DNA from: Streptomyces sp. NRRL S-455
Lineage (GTDB): Bacteria > Actinomycetota > Actinomycetes > Streptomycetales > Streptomycetaceae
Assembly (NCBI RefSeq): GCF_000717875.1
Contig: NZ_JOCT01000004.1
Coordinates: 1-64,000 of the forward strand
Reading direction: 5' to 3'
DNA: 64,000 bases
Program-made: the position numbers and the translations under genes
The notes under the pieces: model-generated
Told to the model about the DNA's origin: nothing
Seen by the model: the letters and a program-made list of their open reading frames with translations, nothing else
Database searches by the model: none
Shown: positions 56,386 through 64,000 of the stretch, piece after piece
Layout of the letters: every line of letters begins with the position of its first letter
How positions within the stretch are numbered: position 1 is the stretch's first letter

Positions 56386-57746
56386 CGGTGTGCTCCCGGC
56401 CGGCTGGCGACGGGGGCGCCGGGCGGGGGACCACTGGGTGTGCGGGCGTCGTCCGCGGTGACGGCGGGGCGCCACCCCACCCGTCCCACGGCCTCCACGA
56501 GGGCCGCGACCATCACCGGGTCGAACTGGCTGCCGGCGCACCGCTCCAGCTCCGCCAGGGCAACCTCGACGGGACGGGCCCTGCTGTAGCTCCGGGTGGA
56601 GGTCATCGCGTCGAAGGCGTCCGCGACCGCCACCACCCTCGCCGGCTCGGGGATCTGACGGCCCACCAGTCCGTACGGGTACCCGCTGCCGTCCAGCCGC
56701 TCGTGGTGGTGCAGCACGGCGGCACGGGCCTCGCCGAGGAAGCCGATGCCGCGCACCATCTCGTGCCCGTACTCGGGGTGCAGCTCGATCACCCGCCGCT
56801 CCTCGGGCGTCAGCGGCCCGTCCTTCCGGAGCAGCCGGGTGGGCACACCGAGCTTGCCCACGTCGTGCAGGATCCCCGCGAAACGGAGCACCTCGACGCG
56901 CTCGTCGTCCATGCCCAGCTCGCGCGCGATCATCATGGACGCCTGCCCGACGCGCTCACTGTGCCCGCGGGTGTAGCCGTCCTTGATGTCCACGGCCTGG
57001 ACCAGTGCTCGGATGGTCGCCTGGTGGGCGGCCCGTTCCCGGTGGTACTGCGCGAAGGCCCACCACGAGACGCACATCGGCAGCAGCACGAGCAGTGCGG
57101 CCACCGGCCCGTACGGGCTGCGCCACAGGACGGCCATCATGAGCCCGGCGAGCCCGTGCACGGCGATCGGCGCGAGCGAGCGGGCCACCAGGCCGCGCCA
57201 GGCCCGCCGCACCGGCGCCTTGCCCCACTGCCTCAAGGGCGTGGTCGGCGCCCCCAGGCCGACGGCCAGTCTCCCGCCGTCGAGCAGCGCGAGCACCAGG
57301 CAGAACGCCAGCACGGCCGCACCGGCGGGTCCGAGCGCCCAGGGGCAGTCGCCCGCGACGACGGCGTCCCGTCCGCCGAGCACCTGGTGCACGCGGGCCG
57401 CCGCCCACACGCCGAGGGCGAGCTGGGCGGCCCGCCAGATCCGCCGGAGCACCACGGGCCGCCGCTCCACGTGCGAGAGCAGGGCGCCGGGCACCGCCAC
57501 CAGGGCGGCGGCGGGCGCGGGCAGCAGGAAGGCACCGGCCAGCAGCACCGGGTAGAAGGTCCCGGCCGGATGGGAGATGCCGACGAACCGGGACCGGGCG
57601 ACACGCTCACAGCCGGCGTACAGCGCGGCGAGCAGTGCCACCGCCCACCAGGGCGTGCGGGCGCCCGGCTGCGGCAGCAGGCAGATGAGGGCGGCTGCGG
57701 CGACACAGGCGATGTACACACGTGCCCGCGCCGGTACCGCTTCCAT
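56382..57746 (-). CDS. Membrane HD-GYP domain protein
   Basis: The 454-residue protein has about six to eight membrane helices (residues 1-225) and a C-terminal HD-GYP domain. GYTRGHSERVGQASMMIA and LRFAGILHDVGKLGVP carry the HD metal ligands, HHHERLDGSGYPYGL carries the GYP element, and ADAFDAMTSTRSY follows. The full motif set predicts a cyclic-di-GMP phosphodiesterase at the membrane. No GGDEF domain is attached. The following HD gene overlaps by 4 nt. It lies just downstream of rsrA, but a hairpin and 154 nt separate them. Confidence 0.9.
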   Translation of the reverse strand: MEAVPARARVYIACVAAAALICLLPQPGARTPWWAVALLAALYAGCERVARSRFVGISHPAGTFYPVLLAGAFLLPAPAAALVAVPGALLSHVERRPVVLRRIWRAAQLALGVWAAARVHQVLGGRDAVVAGDCPWALGPAGAAVLAFCLVLALLDGGRLAVGLGAPTTPLRQWGKAPVRRAWRGLVARSLAPIAVHGLAGLMMAVLWRSPYGPVAALLVLLPMCVSWWAFAQYHRERAAHQATIRALVQAVDIKDGYTRGHSERVGQASMMIARELGMDDERVEVLRFAGILHDVGKLGVPTRLLRKDGPLTPEERRVIELHPEYGHEMVRGIGFLGEARAAVLHHHERLDGSGYPYGLVGRQIPEPARVVAVADAFDAMTSTRSYSRARPVEVALAELERCAGSQFDPVMVAALVEAVGRVGWRPAVTADDARTPSGPPPGAPVASRPGAHR

Positions 57747-57803
57747 GAGCCCCTCCCCCGGCCATGTCCGTCAGGCCCGGAGCCTAGGGCGGCGGTGGGG
57801 GGC

Positions 57804-57826
57804 TCCGCGGGTCGATGACCCGCGGA
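57804..57826. terminator. Hairpin after sigR-rsrA, possible terminator
   Basis: A perfect 10-bp stem, TCCGCGGGTC and complement, has a 3-nt loop between rsrA and the HD-GYP gene. There is no T-run. Confidence 0.45.
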
Positions 57827-57900
57827 TTAGCACGTACGAGTGACGCGTTCGAGGATGACTACCCCCCTCGGGAGTGGGGTAGTTGAAAGGCGCAGGAGTG

Positions 57901-58212
57901 TCAGGACTCCTGCGGCGTGGCGGGCGAGGCCGTGACGTCCTTGTCGGGGACGGCCTGGCCGGAGCGGATCAGCTCGATCCGCCCCATGACCTTGGCCCGC
58001 AGGTCGCCGGGCACGTCGTCATGCCCGCAGCAGCGCTTGACCAGCTTCTTCACGGCCTGCTCGAGCCCGTACTTCTCAAGACAGGGCGAGCATTCCTCGA
58101 AGTGGTGCTCGAACTTCACGCAGTCCGAGTCCGGCATCTCACGGTCGAGGAACTCGTAGAGATGATCGAGGATTTCGCTGCAATCCGTCTCGTGCGGCTC
58201 TCCGCAGCTCAT
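57901..58212 (-). CDS. rsrA: Redox-sensing zinc anti-sigma factor RsrA
   Basis: This 103-residue ZAS-family anti-sigma factor binds sigma-R while reduced. Zinc ligands match those of S. coelicolor RsrA: Cys3, His37, Cys41 and Cys44 (HHFEECSPC). Cys11 is also present and forms the trigger disulfide with Cys44 on oxidation, releasing zinc and the sigma factor. Cys31, Cys61 and Cys62 complete the seven. Its start overlaps the sigR stop (ATGA), ensuring balanced synthesis. Confidence 0.96.
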   Translation of the reverse strand: MSCGEPHETDCSEILDHLYEFLDREMPDSDCVKFEHHFEECSPCLEKYGLEQAVKKLVKRCCGHDDVPGDLRAKVMGRIELIRSGQAVPDKDVTASPATPQES

Positions 58213-58895
58213 GACCCCGAGCCTTTCGCTTCGTTCGACTCTCCGGCGCCGGCCGGGACCATCCCGCGCTCACGGGCGTAGTCCTCCAGCATGCCGCGCA
58301 ACTGACGGCGGCCCCGGTGCAGCCGGGACATCACCGTACCGATGGGTGTCCCCATGATGTCGGCGATCTCCTTGTAGGCAAAGCCCTCCACATCCGCCAG
58401 ATAGACGGCGATGCGGAACTCCTCGGGGATCGCCTGGAGCGCTTGCTTCACGTCCGAGTCGGGCAGGTGGTCGAGCGCCTGCGACTCGGCGGAGCGCAGA
58501 CCCGTCGACATGTGCGACTCGGCACGGGCGAGCTGCCAGTCCTCGATCTCCTCGGCCGCGCTGCGCTGAGGCTCACGCTGCTTCTTGCGGTACGAGTTGA
58601 TGAAGGTGTTGGTGAGGATCCGGTACAGCCACGCCTTGAGGTTGGTGCCCTCGCGGAACTGGTGGAAGGACGCGTACGCCTTGGCGTACGTCTCCTGCAC
58701 CAGGTCCTCGGCGTCGGCCGGGTTGCGCGTCATGCGCAGCGCGGCCGAGTACATCTGGTCGAGGAACTCGAGCGCGTCCCGCTCGAAGCGCGCACTGCGC
58801 TCCGCGGCCGTCTCCGCGCCCGTGCCGCCCTGGCCCTCGGGCTGCTCCGCCTGGCCGTTTTCGGTCCCTGCGTCGGTCCCAGTGACCGGACCCAC
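58209..58895 (-). CDS. sigR: Thiol-oxidative-stress sigma factor SigR
   Basis: This ECF sigma factor has 228 residues from GTG 58895. Region 2 is [26 protein letters not shown] and region 4 is [24 protein letters not shown] (each conserved run shown only in part). It directs thioredoxin and other thiol-homeostasis genes. An in-frame ATG at 59060 gives the longer sigma-R' form with exactly 55 extra residues, as known in S. coelicolor, where it is induced and unstable. The sigma-R promoter at 59119-59144 is placed to produce that longer message. Confidence 0.95.
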   Translation of the reverse strand: MGPVTGTDAGTENGQAEQPEGQGGTGAETAAERSARFERDALEFLDQMYSAALRMTRNPADAEDLVQETYAKAYASFHQFREGTNLKAWLYRILTNTFINSYRKKQREPQRSAAEEIEDWQLARAESHMSTGLRSAESQALDHLPDSDVKQALQAIPEEFRIAVYLADVEGFAYKEIADIMGTPIGTVMSRLHRGRRQLRGMLEDYARERGMVPAGAGESNEAKGSGS

Positions 58896-59118
58896 CTCCT
58901 CGAGTGTTCTCGTGAGACCGAGGCCGGTCTCACCCGAATCGGAGGATAGACGACGATCCGGTCCGCCCGCCGCCCGAATAGGGGCGGTCTTGGCCGCGTG
59001 CAGCACCGTCCAGTCCAGGTCGGCACGGCTGCTGCGGCTCGGGCAGTAGATCGAACCCATGCGGCGGACTCCCTCTCCTACGACGTCGGTGCTGGTCTCC
59101 AGCACGTACGTCCCGCAC

Positions 59119-59144
59119 AACAGCGACCACCGCCCCGGCATTCC
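59119..59144 (-). promoter_or_regulatory. Sigma-R-dependent promoter of sigR (sigRp2-like)
   Basis: On the minus strand GGAAT, exactly 18 nt, then GTT reproduces the sigma-R consensus. It lies 59-84 nt before the sigma-R' start, so oxidised RsrA would switch on positive feedback. Confidence 0.88.
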
Positions 59145-59151
59145 CGAAGCT

Positions 59152-59799
59152 TTACCCGAGTGACCCGGTCCACTCGACGACCGCGTCCGTGATGACCGCC
59201 ACGGCCTCCTCCTGGGAGATCTCCGCGCGCTTGGGCACGGCGAACCCGTGATCCCCGTGCGGAACCTCCACGAGTTCGTACGGCCCCTCGGGAAACTCCT
59301 CCGGCTTCCCGAACGGGTCGTTTCCACCCTGGACGACCAGGGTGGGCACGCCGGAACCCAGCAGTTCCGCGGCCCGGGACTTCTCCGGCTTCCCGGGCGG
59401 ATGGAGCGGGAAGCTGAGGGCGAGGACGGCGTGGGCGCCGAGCTCGCCTGCCGTACGGCAGGCGACCCGGGCGCCGGCGCTGCGCCCGCCGGAGATCACC
59501 GGCAGTCCCGGCCCGGCCAGCGCGGGCCAGATGCCCCTCCAGCCGGTGTCCAGCGTCCTCGGAGCGGGGGCGAGCTTCTTCCCGGCCACCCGCCAGGGCT
59601 GCTCGACGCGGGCCACGGTGACGCCGTGGGCGGGCAGGGCGGCGGCCAGGGCGGTCAGGTCACGGGCCTCGATGCCGCCTCCGGCGCCGTGGCTGACGGC
59701 GAGGACGAGCCGGGCCTTCTTCGCCTCGTGCCAGGTGATGCGGGCGGGGCCGGCGTCGGTCTCGACCGTTTCGATCGTCGTGGGGGTCACGTTCGTCAC
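59152..59799 (-). CDS. Alpha/beta-hydrolase family protein
   Basis: The 215-residue hydrolase has the nucleophile elbow [14 protein letters not shown] (Ser near residue 106), [10 protein letters not shown] as oxyanion region, Asp in [12 protein letters not shown] and the catalytic His in [11 protein letters not shown]. This resembles the dienelactone-hydrolase/KANL3-Tex30 group, so an esterase or related activity is expected, substrate unknown. The stop lies 8 nt from the sigR promoter. The start is 1 nt from the upstream SRAP gene stop, so the two are probably co-transcribed. Confidence 0.85.
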   Translation of the reverse strand: MTNVTPTTIETVETDAGPARITWHEAKKARLVLAVSHGAGGGIEARDLTALAAALPAHGVTVARVEQPWRVAGKKLAPAPRTLDTGWRGIWPALAGPGLPVISGGRSAGARVACRTAGELGAHAVLALSFPLHPPGKPEKSRAAELLGSGVPTLVVQGGNDPFGKPEEFPEGPYELVEVPHGDHGFAVPKRAEISQEEAVAVITDAVVEWTGSLG

Positions 59800-59800
59800 G

Positions 59801-60616
59801 TCAGAAGAGTGTGCCCTCTTCGGGGCCCTCCAGCTCCTTCAGCAGCTCCGGCCCGTTGTTGCGGACGTTGCTCACGGCCGTGGTGACGGGGTAGGCGCGC
59901 ATCAGTCCGGCGGGCGGCGGGGCGAGCAGGTCGCGCAGGCCGTCGGCGTCCGTGCGGGAGGGGTCCAGCCAGGCGTCCCAGCGGTCGGGCGTCAGCATCA
60001 GCGGCATCCGGGGATGGATGTCGGCCAGCGCCCGGGGCCCGTCGGCCGGGGCGACCGCGAGCGGGCTCCGCTCGGCTTCCGTCGTGATGACCGAGCAGGT
60101 CACCCACCAGGCCCGCGGGTGGTCGTCCGGCAGCGTCCGGTCGCGCCAGAACTCGTACAGACCGGCCATCGCGAAGACCGACCCGTCCGCCGGGGTCACG
60201 AAGTAGGGCTGCTTGCGGGGCCGCTTCTTCTTGCCTTCGACCTCCAGCTCGCGCTCCTGCGTGCCGGTGACCCACTCGTAGTAGCCGTCGGCGGGCAGGA
60301 TGCAGCGCCGGGAGGTGAAGGCGCGGCGGTAGGAGGGCTTCTCGTGGACGGTCTCCGCGCGGGCGTTGATCATCCGGGCGCCGCCCTCGGGGGTCTTCGA
60401 CCAGGACGGGACGAGCCCCCACTTCAGCGTGCGCAGCTGCCGAACCGGGCGCGGGTCGTCCACGTCCTTCAGAGGACGGTCGAGAACGGCGTAGACCTCT
60501 TTGGTGGGCGCCACGTTGTAGTCGGGCTCGAGGGTCTCCTCGGGCTCCCACTTCTCGACCTCAAAGATTCCTGCGAGATCCTCTGGCCTACGACTGGCCG
60601 CATACCGTCCGCACAT
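59801..60616 (-). CDS. SRAP/YedK-family abasic-site protein
   Basis: The 271-residue SOS-response-associated peptidase/HMCES family protein forms a thiazolidine crosslink with abasic sites in single-stranded DNA. Cys2 of the MCGRY start is the nucleophile after Met removal. Conserved NVAPT (near 34), LKWGLVPSW, MINARAETV and CILPADGYYEW follow, and the active-site His lies in HPRMPLML. The ATG at 60616 is set by the need for Cys at position 2. It probably shares a transcript with the hydrolase downstream. Confidence 0.93.
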   Translation of the reverse strand: MCGRYAASRRPEDLAGIFEVEKWEPEETLEPDYNVAPTKEVYAVLDRPLKDVDDPRPVRQLRTLKWGLVPSWSKTPEGGARMINARAETVHEKPSYRRAFTSRRCILPADGYYEWVTGTQERELEVEGKKKRPRKQPYFVTPADGSVFAMAGLYEFWRDRTLPDDHPRAWWVTCSVITTEAERSPLAVAPADGPRALADIHPRMPLMLTPDRWDAWLDPSRTDADGLRDLLAPPPAGLMRAYPVTTAVSNVRNNGPELLKELEGPEEGTLF

Positions 60617-60666
60617 ACGTGCCACACTGCCAGATTCCATCCGACCACAGGGAGCCAACGCCGCAC

Positions 60667-61389
60667 ATGGACAGCACCGCAACCGCTTCGCTCGCCTCCC
60701 TCTGGGACGAGGTCTCGGGCACCCAGCCCGACCCCGATCTCTGGGTGGTGATCGCGACCCTGGCCGCCGCGCTCGCCGTGGTGATCCCGCACGGCCTGTG
60801 GCGCATCTCCCGCAACGCCATCACCATCGCCCACGAGGGCGGCCACGGGCTCGTGGCCCTGCTCACCGGACGCACTCTCACCGGCATACGGCTGCACTCG
60901 GACACCAGCGGCCTGACCGTCAGCCGTGGCAAGCCGTACGGCATCGGCATGATCCTCACGGCAGCCGCCGGCTACACCGCCCCTCCCCTGCTGGGTCTCG
61001 GCGGCGCGGCCCTGCTCGGCGCGGGCCGCATCACGCTCCTGTTGTGGCTGGCCACGGCCCTGCTCCTGGCCATGCTCGTGATGATCCGCAACGCCTACGG
61101 CGCCCTCACCATGATCATTACCGGCGGCCTGTTCGTCCTGGTCTCCTGGCTGGCCGGACCGCAGGTGCAGGCGGCGTTCGCGTACGTGGTGGTGTGGTTC
61201 CTGCTGCTGGGCGGAGTGCGCCCGGCGTTCGAGCTGCAGGCGAAGCGGGCGCGTGGCGGGGCGGGGGACTCGGACGCGGACCAGTTGTCACGCCTGACGC
61301 ACGTACCGGCGGGGCTGTGGTTCTTCCTCTTCCACGCGGTGTCACTGTGCTCGCTGATCGGCGGAGGACGCTGGCTGCTGGGCCTGTGA
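60667..61389 (+). CDS. M50-family membrane metalloprotease-like protein
   Basis: The 240-residue membrane protein has about six helices. The zinc motif HEGGH (near residue 57) lies in ITIAHEGGHGLVALLTG, with LRLH-like IRLHSDTSGLTVSRG just after. A second ligand region is less clear. Relatives (peptidase M50B-like) are annotated as intramembrane or site-2-type proteases, but the substrate is unknown. It starts 50 nt from the divergent SRAP gene; aroA follows after 107 nt. Confidence 0.83.
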   Translation: MDSTATASLASLWDEVSGTQPDPDLWVVIATLAAALAVVIPHGLWRISRNAITIAHEGGHGLVALLTGRTLTGIRLHSDTSGLTVSRGKPYGIGMILTAAAGYTAPPLLGLGGAALLGAGRITLLLWLATALLLAMLVMIRNAYGALTMIITGGLFVLVSWLAGPQVQAAFAYVVVWFLLLGGVRPAFELQAKRARGGAGDSDADQLSRLTHVPAGLWFFLFHAVSLCSLIGGGRWLLGL

Positions 61390-61400
61390 CGTACCCGAAA

Positions 61401-61480
61401 GGGCGCCGGGCCGTGTCGACGTGCGGCTCCGCCGCGTGAGCGCGGCGGCCCCGACGGCGCCGCACTCGGACGACGGCCTG
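61401..61480 (+). repeat. Dispersed GC-rich intergenic repeat, copy C
   Basis: GTGCGGCTCCGCCGCGTG followed by AGCGCGGCGGCCCCGACGG is a degenerate relative of copy B, sharing an identical 16-nt core with it. It lies between the protease and aroA genes. Confidence 0.55.
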
Positions 61481-61496
61481 CTTATAAAGTAAAGGC

Positions 61497-62813
61497 ATGG
61501 CCCCGAACACCGCAGACACCGCCCTCTGGCCCGCCCCGCACGCGAGCGGAGCCGTCGACGCGACGGTCCACGTGCCCGGGTCCAAGTCGGTCACCAACCG
61601 CGCCCTGGTCCTCGCCTCCCTCGCTTCGGAGCCCGGCTGGCTGCGCCGCCCCCTGCGCTCACGCGACACCCTGCTGATGGCCGGCGCGCTGCGCGCGATG
61701 GGAGTCGAGATCGAGGAGGGCGTGGGCCCCGACGGCACCGGCGAGGCCTGGCGCGTGCTGCCCACGGGCCTGAGCGGCCCGGCCACGGTCGACGTCGGCA
61801 ACGCCGGAACGGTGATGCGGTTCCTGCCGCCGGTCGCCGCGCTCGCCGACGGCCCCGTCCGGTTCGACGGCGACCCCCGCTCCTACGAGCGTCCCCTGAC
61901 CGGAGTCATCGACGCGCTGCGTCAGCTCGGCGCCCGGATCGACGACGACGGCCGCGGCGCGCTGCCGCTGACCGTGCACGGCAGCGGTGCCCTGGACGGC
62001 GGCCCGGTCGCGATCGACGCGTCCTCCTCGTCGCAGTTCGTGAGCGCCCTGCTGCTGTCCGGCCCCCGCTACAACCAGGGCGTCGAGGTCCGCCACACCG
62101 GCACCGCCCTGCCCTCCATGCCGCACATCCGCATGACCGTCGACATGCTGCGCGCGGTCGGCGCCCAGGTGGACACGCCCGAGTCGGGCGGCGAGCCGAA
62201 CGTCTGGCGGGTCACTCCGGGCGCCCTGCTCGGCCGGGACCTGGTCATCGAGCCGGACCTGTCCAACGCCCAGCCGTTCCTGGCGGCGGCGCTGGTGACC
62301 GGCGGCAAGGTCGTCATCCCGGACTGGCCGGCCCACACCACCCAGCCCGGTGACCGGCTGCGCGAGATCTTCACCGAGATGGGTGGCTCCTGCGAACTGA
62401 CCGAGTACGGGCTGGTGTTCACCGGCTCCGGCTCGGTCCACGGCATCGACGTCGATCTGAGCGAGGTCGGCGAGCTGACGCCGGGCATCGCGGCGGTCGC
62501 GGCCCTCGCGGACTCCCCGTCGACGCTGCGCGGCGTGGCCCATCTGCGGCTGCACGAGACGGACCGGCTGGCCGCGCTGACGAAGGAGATCAACGAGCTC
62601 GGCGGCGACGTCACCGAGACCGCCGACGGTCTGCACATCCGCCCGCGCCGTCTGCACGGCGGGGTCTTCCACACCTACGACGACCACCGCATGGCCACGG
62701 CCGGCGCGGTCATCGGCCTCGCGGTGGAGGGAGTGCAGATCGAGAACGTGGCGACGACGGCGAAGACCCTGCCCGACTTCCCCGACCTGTGGACCGGGAT
62801 GCTCGGGGCGTAG
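61497..62813 (+). CDS. aroA: 3-phosphoshikimate 1-carboxyvinyltransferase (EPSP synthase)
   Basis: The 438-residue enzyme joins shikimate-3-phosphate and phosphoenolpyruvate in aromatic amino-acid synthesis. Signatures: [17 protein letters not shown] near residue 26, [16 protein letters not shown] near 102, and the second-domain [19 protein letters not shown] near 345, with [14 protein letters not shown] at 390. All catalytic blocks are intact. An ATG with TAAAGGC upstream starts it. It precedes rsgA by 17 nt in the same direction, so the two are probably co-transcribed. Confidence 0.96.
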   Translation: MAPNTADTALWPAPHASGAVDATVHVPGSKSVTNRALVLASLASEPGWLRRPLRSRDTLLMAGALRAMGVEIEEGVGPDGTGEAWRVLPTGLSGPATVDVGNAGTVMRFLPPVAALADGPVRFDGDPRSYERPLTGVIDALRQLGARIDDDGRGALPLTVHGSGALDGGPVAIDASSSSQFVSALLLSGPRYNQGVEVRHTGTALPSMPHIRMTVDMLRAVGAQVDTPESGGEPNVWRVTPGALLGRDLVIEPDLSNAQPFLAAALVTGGKVVIPDWPAHTTQPGDRLREIFTEMGGSCELTEYGLVFTGSGSVHGIDVDLSEVGELTPGIAAVAALADSPSTLRGVAHLRLHETDRLAALTKEINELGGDVTETADGLHIRPRRLHGGVFHTYDDHRMATAGAVIGLAVEGVQIENVATTAKTLPDFPDLWTGMLGA

Positions 62814-62830
62814 GACGCAGGGATCACGTC

Positions 62831-63841
62831 ATGCGCCGCTACGGCAAGCACACCGACGAGGACGACATCCGCACCCGCCCGGGCCGCCGGAACACCCGGC
62901 CCCGGACCAACATCCGGCCCAAGCACGAGGACGCCGCCGAGGGCCTCGTCCTCACCGTCGACCGGGGCCGGCTGACCTGCCTCGTCGAGGACCGTGTGGT
63001 CATGGCGATGAAGGCCCGCGAGCTGGGCCGGAAGGCGGCCGTGGTCGGCGACCGGGTGGCACTCGTCGGTGATCTTTCGGGCAAGAAGGACACGCTCGCG
63101 AGGATCGTGCGCATCGAGGAGCGGACGTCCGTGCTGCGTCGCACGGCGGACGACGACGATCCGTTCGAGCGCGTGGTCGTCGCCAACGCCGACCAGCTCG
63201 CCGTCGTGACCGCCCTGGCCGATCCGGAGCCCCGCCCCCGGCTGATCGACCGCTGCCTCGTCGCCGCCTACGACGGTGGTCTCGATCCGCTGCTGGTGCT
63301 GACCAAGTCGGACCTCGCCCCGCCGGACAAGCTGCTGGAGCTCTACGGCGACCTCGACATCCCCTACGTCGTCACCAGCCGCGAGGAGCTGCAGAGCGGT
63401 GTCGCCGTCGAGCGGGTGCGGGAGGAGCTCGACGGCAAGATCACCGCGTTCGTCGGCCACTCCGGTGTCGGTAAGACGACCCTGGTCAACGCGCTGGTGC
63501 CGGAGGAGCGACGGCGGTCGACCGGGCATGTGAACGCGGTGACGGGCCGGGGCCGGCACACCACCACCTCGGCGCTGGCGCTGCCGCTGGCGGGCGGCGA
63601 CGGATGGGTGATCGACACACCGGGTGTGCGGTCCTTCGGGCTGAACCACGTGGACCCGTCCCGGGTCATCCACGCCTTCCCCGACCTGGAGACGGGCACC
63701 GAGGGCTGTCCGCGCGCGTGCAGCCACGACGAGCCGGACTGCGCGCTGGACGCGTGGGTGGCCGAGGGGCACGCGGACCCGGCGCGGCTGTTCTCGCTGC
63801 GGCGGCTGCTGGCCACGCGGGAGCGGAAGGAAGGCGACTGA
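62831..63841 (+). CDS. rsgA: Ribosome small-subunit-dependent GTPase RsgA
   Basis: The 336-residue circularly permuted GTPase helps late maturation of the 30S subunit. An OB-fold comes first (residues 40-110). The G motifs then appear in permuted order: LLVLTKSDLAPPD (G4), VVTSREE (G5), GHSGVGKTTLVNAL (G1) and DTPGVRSFGL (G3). A C-terminal zinc-binding part has CPRACSHDEPDCAL. Order and length fit RsgA. The ATG at 62831 begins the basic MRRYGKHTDED start. Probably in one transcript with aroA. Confidence 0.94.
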   Translation: MRRYGKHTDEDDIRTRPGRRNTRPRTNIRPKHEDAAEGLVLTVDRGRLTCLVEDRVVMAMKARELGRKAAVVGDRVALVGDLSGKKDTLARIVRIEERTSVLRRTADDDDPFERVVVANADQLAVVTALADPEPRPRLIDRCLVAAYDGGLDPLLVLTKSDLAPPDKLLELYGDLDIPYVVTSREELQSGVAVERVREELDGKITAFVGHSGVGKTTLVNALVPEERRRSTGHVNAVTGRGRHTTTSALALPLAGGDGWVIDTPGVRSFGLNHVDPSRVIHAFPDLETGTEGCPRACSHDEPDCALDAWVAEGHADPARLFSLRRLLATRERKEGD

Positions 63842-63988
63842 CCTCCGCGTTGTTTGTCATGGCGCGTGGACGGTAAGTGCATAATCGCACCAAGCCGGGC
63901 GCAAGACCGACCAGAGGCTGAAAAGTCCGGCGGAGCAGCTCAAACCGACTGAGCGGTCACTGAACGTGGGACACGGGAGGAACGACTC

Positions 63989-64000
63989 ATGGCGTGGCTG
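63989..64000 (+). CDS. Start of a further gene, cut by the window end
   Basis: ATG GCG TGG CTG is preceded by GGGAGGAACGACTC, a good ribosome-binding site. Only four codons are visible, so no function can be given. The 147 nt before it hold no gene. Confidence 0.5.

Overview
The window is 64 kb of chromosome from a Streptomyces species. The evidence is the very high G+C content with G/C-ending codons, a WhiB-family gene, a sigR-rsrA pair, a nickel superoxide dismutase with its protease, the DasR/DasABC chitin-sugar system, a B12-riboswitch-controlled class I ribonucleotide reductase, and a sesquiterpene synthase/P450 pair. From memory, the gene order resembles S. coelicolor from about SCO5261 down to SCO5211. 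No rRNA, tRNA, CRISPR array or complete insertion sequence was seen.

Region by region. 0.1-4.7 kb: malic enzyme and a polar amino-acid ABC importer. 4.7-7.2 kb: a methyltransferase split by a 35-bp hairpin repeat, a CGNR zinc-finger regulator, sodX and sodN. 7.2-16.6 kb looks accessory. It starts with a frameshifted scrap of a tyrosine integrase. A sulfide/persulfide detoxification regulon follows: a CsoR/CstR-type repressor, rhodaneses, a persulfide dioxygenase-rhodanese fusion and a TauE exporter, with four matching 16-nt palindromes. The rest is a truncated DUF302 gene, a Pit phosphate transporter, a glyoxalase-like protein, an ECF sigma factor with its YCII/DGPF partner, and a reductase remnant. 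16.7-19.6 kb: a polyprenyl diphosphate synthase next to a cyclic-nucleotide-domain (family 2B) encapsulin shell gene. 19.9-28.5 kb: a D-cysteine desulfhydrase-like enzyme, an Na+/H+ antiporter, a UBP zinc finger, the UshX/PrsH-sigH pair, a lipid-kinase-like protein, wblE and a PdtaS-like histidine kinase.

28.7-41.3 kb carries amino-sugar metabolism. It has a SIS isomerase and nagB in divergent orientation, dasD, dasC-dasB-dasA and divergent dasR, with DasR-type (dre) sites in the control regions. A TetR/SDR pair and a DUF3311-symporter pair lie at its edges. 41.3-45.6 kb: a 1,200-residue membrane-anchored NACHT-like NTPase and a GNAT. 45.6-50.5 kb: NrdR boxes, a cobalamin riboswitch, nrdA, nrdB and nrdS. 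50.5-53.9 kb: cyp170A1-eizA (albaflavenone) and peptide deformylase. 54-64 kb: a TPR protein, two HD-type membrane proteins, rsrA, sigR with a consensus sigma-R promoter, a hydrolase, an SRAP protein, an M50-like protease, aroA, rsgA and the first codons of one more gene.

The most interesting items are the encapsulin/prenyl-synthase pair, the sulfur regulon with its decaying operator-bearing edges, the repeat-interrupted methyltransferase, and the large NACHT protein. Names and homology statements come from recognising motifs by eye; no database search was run.
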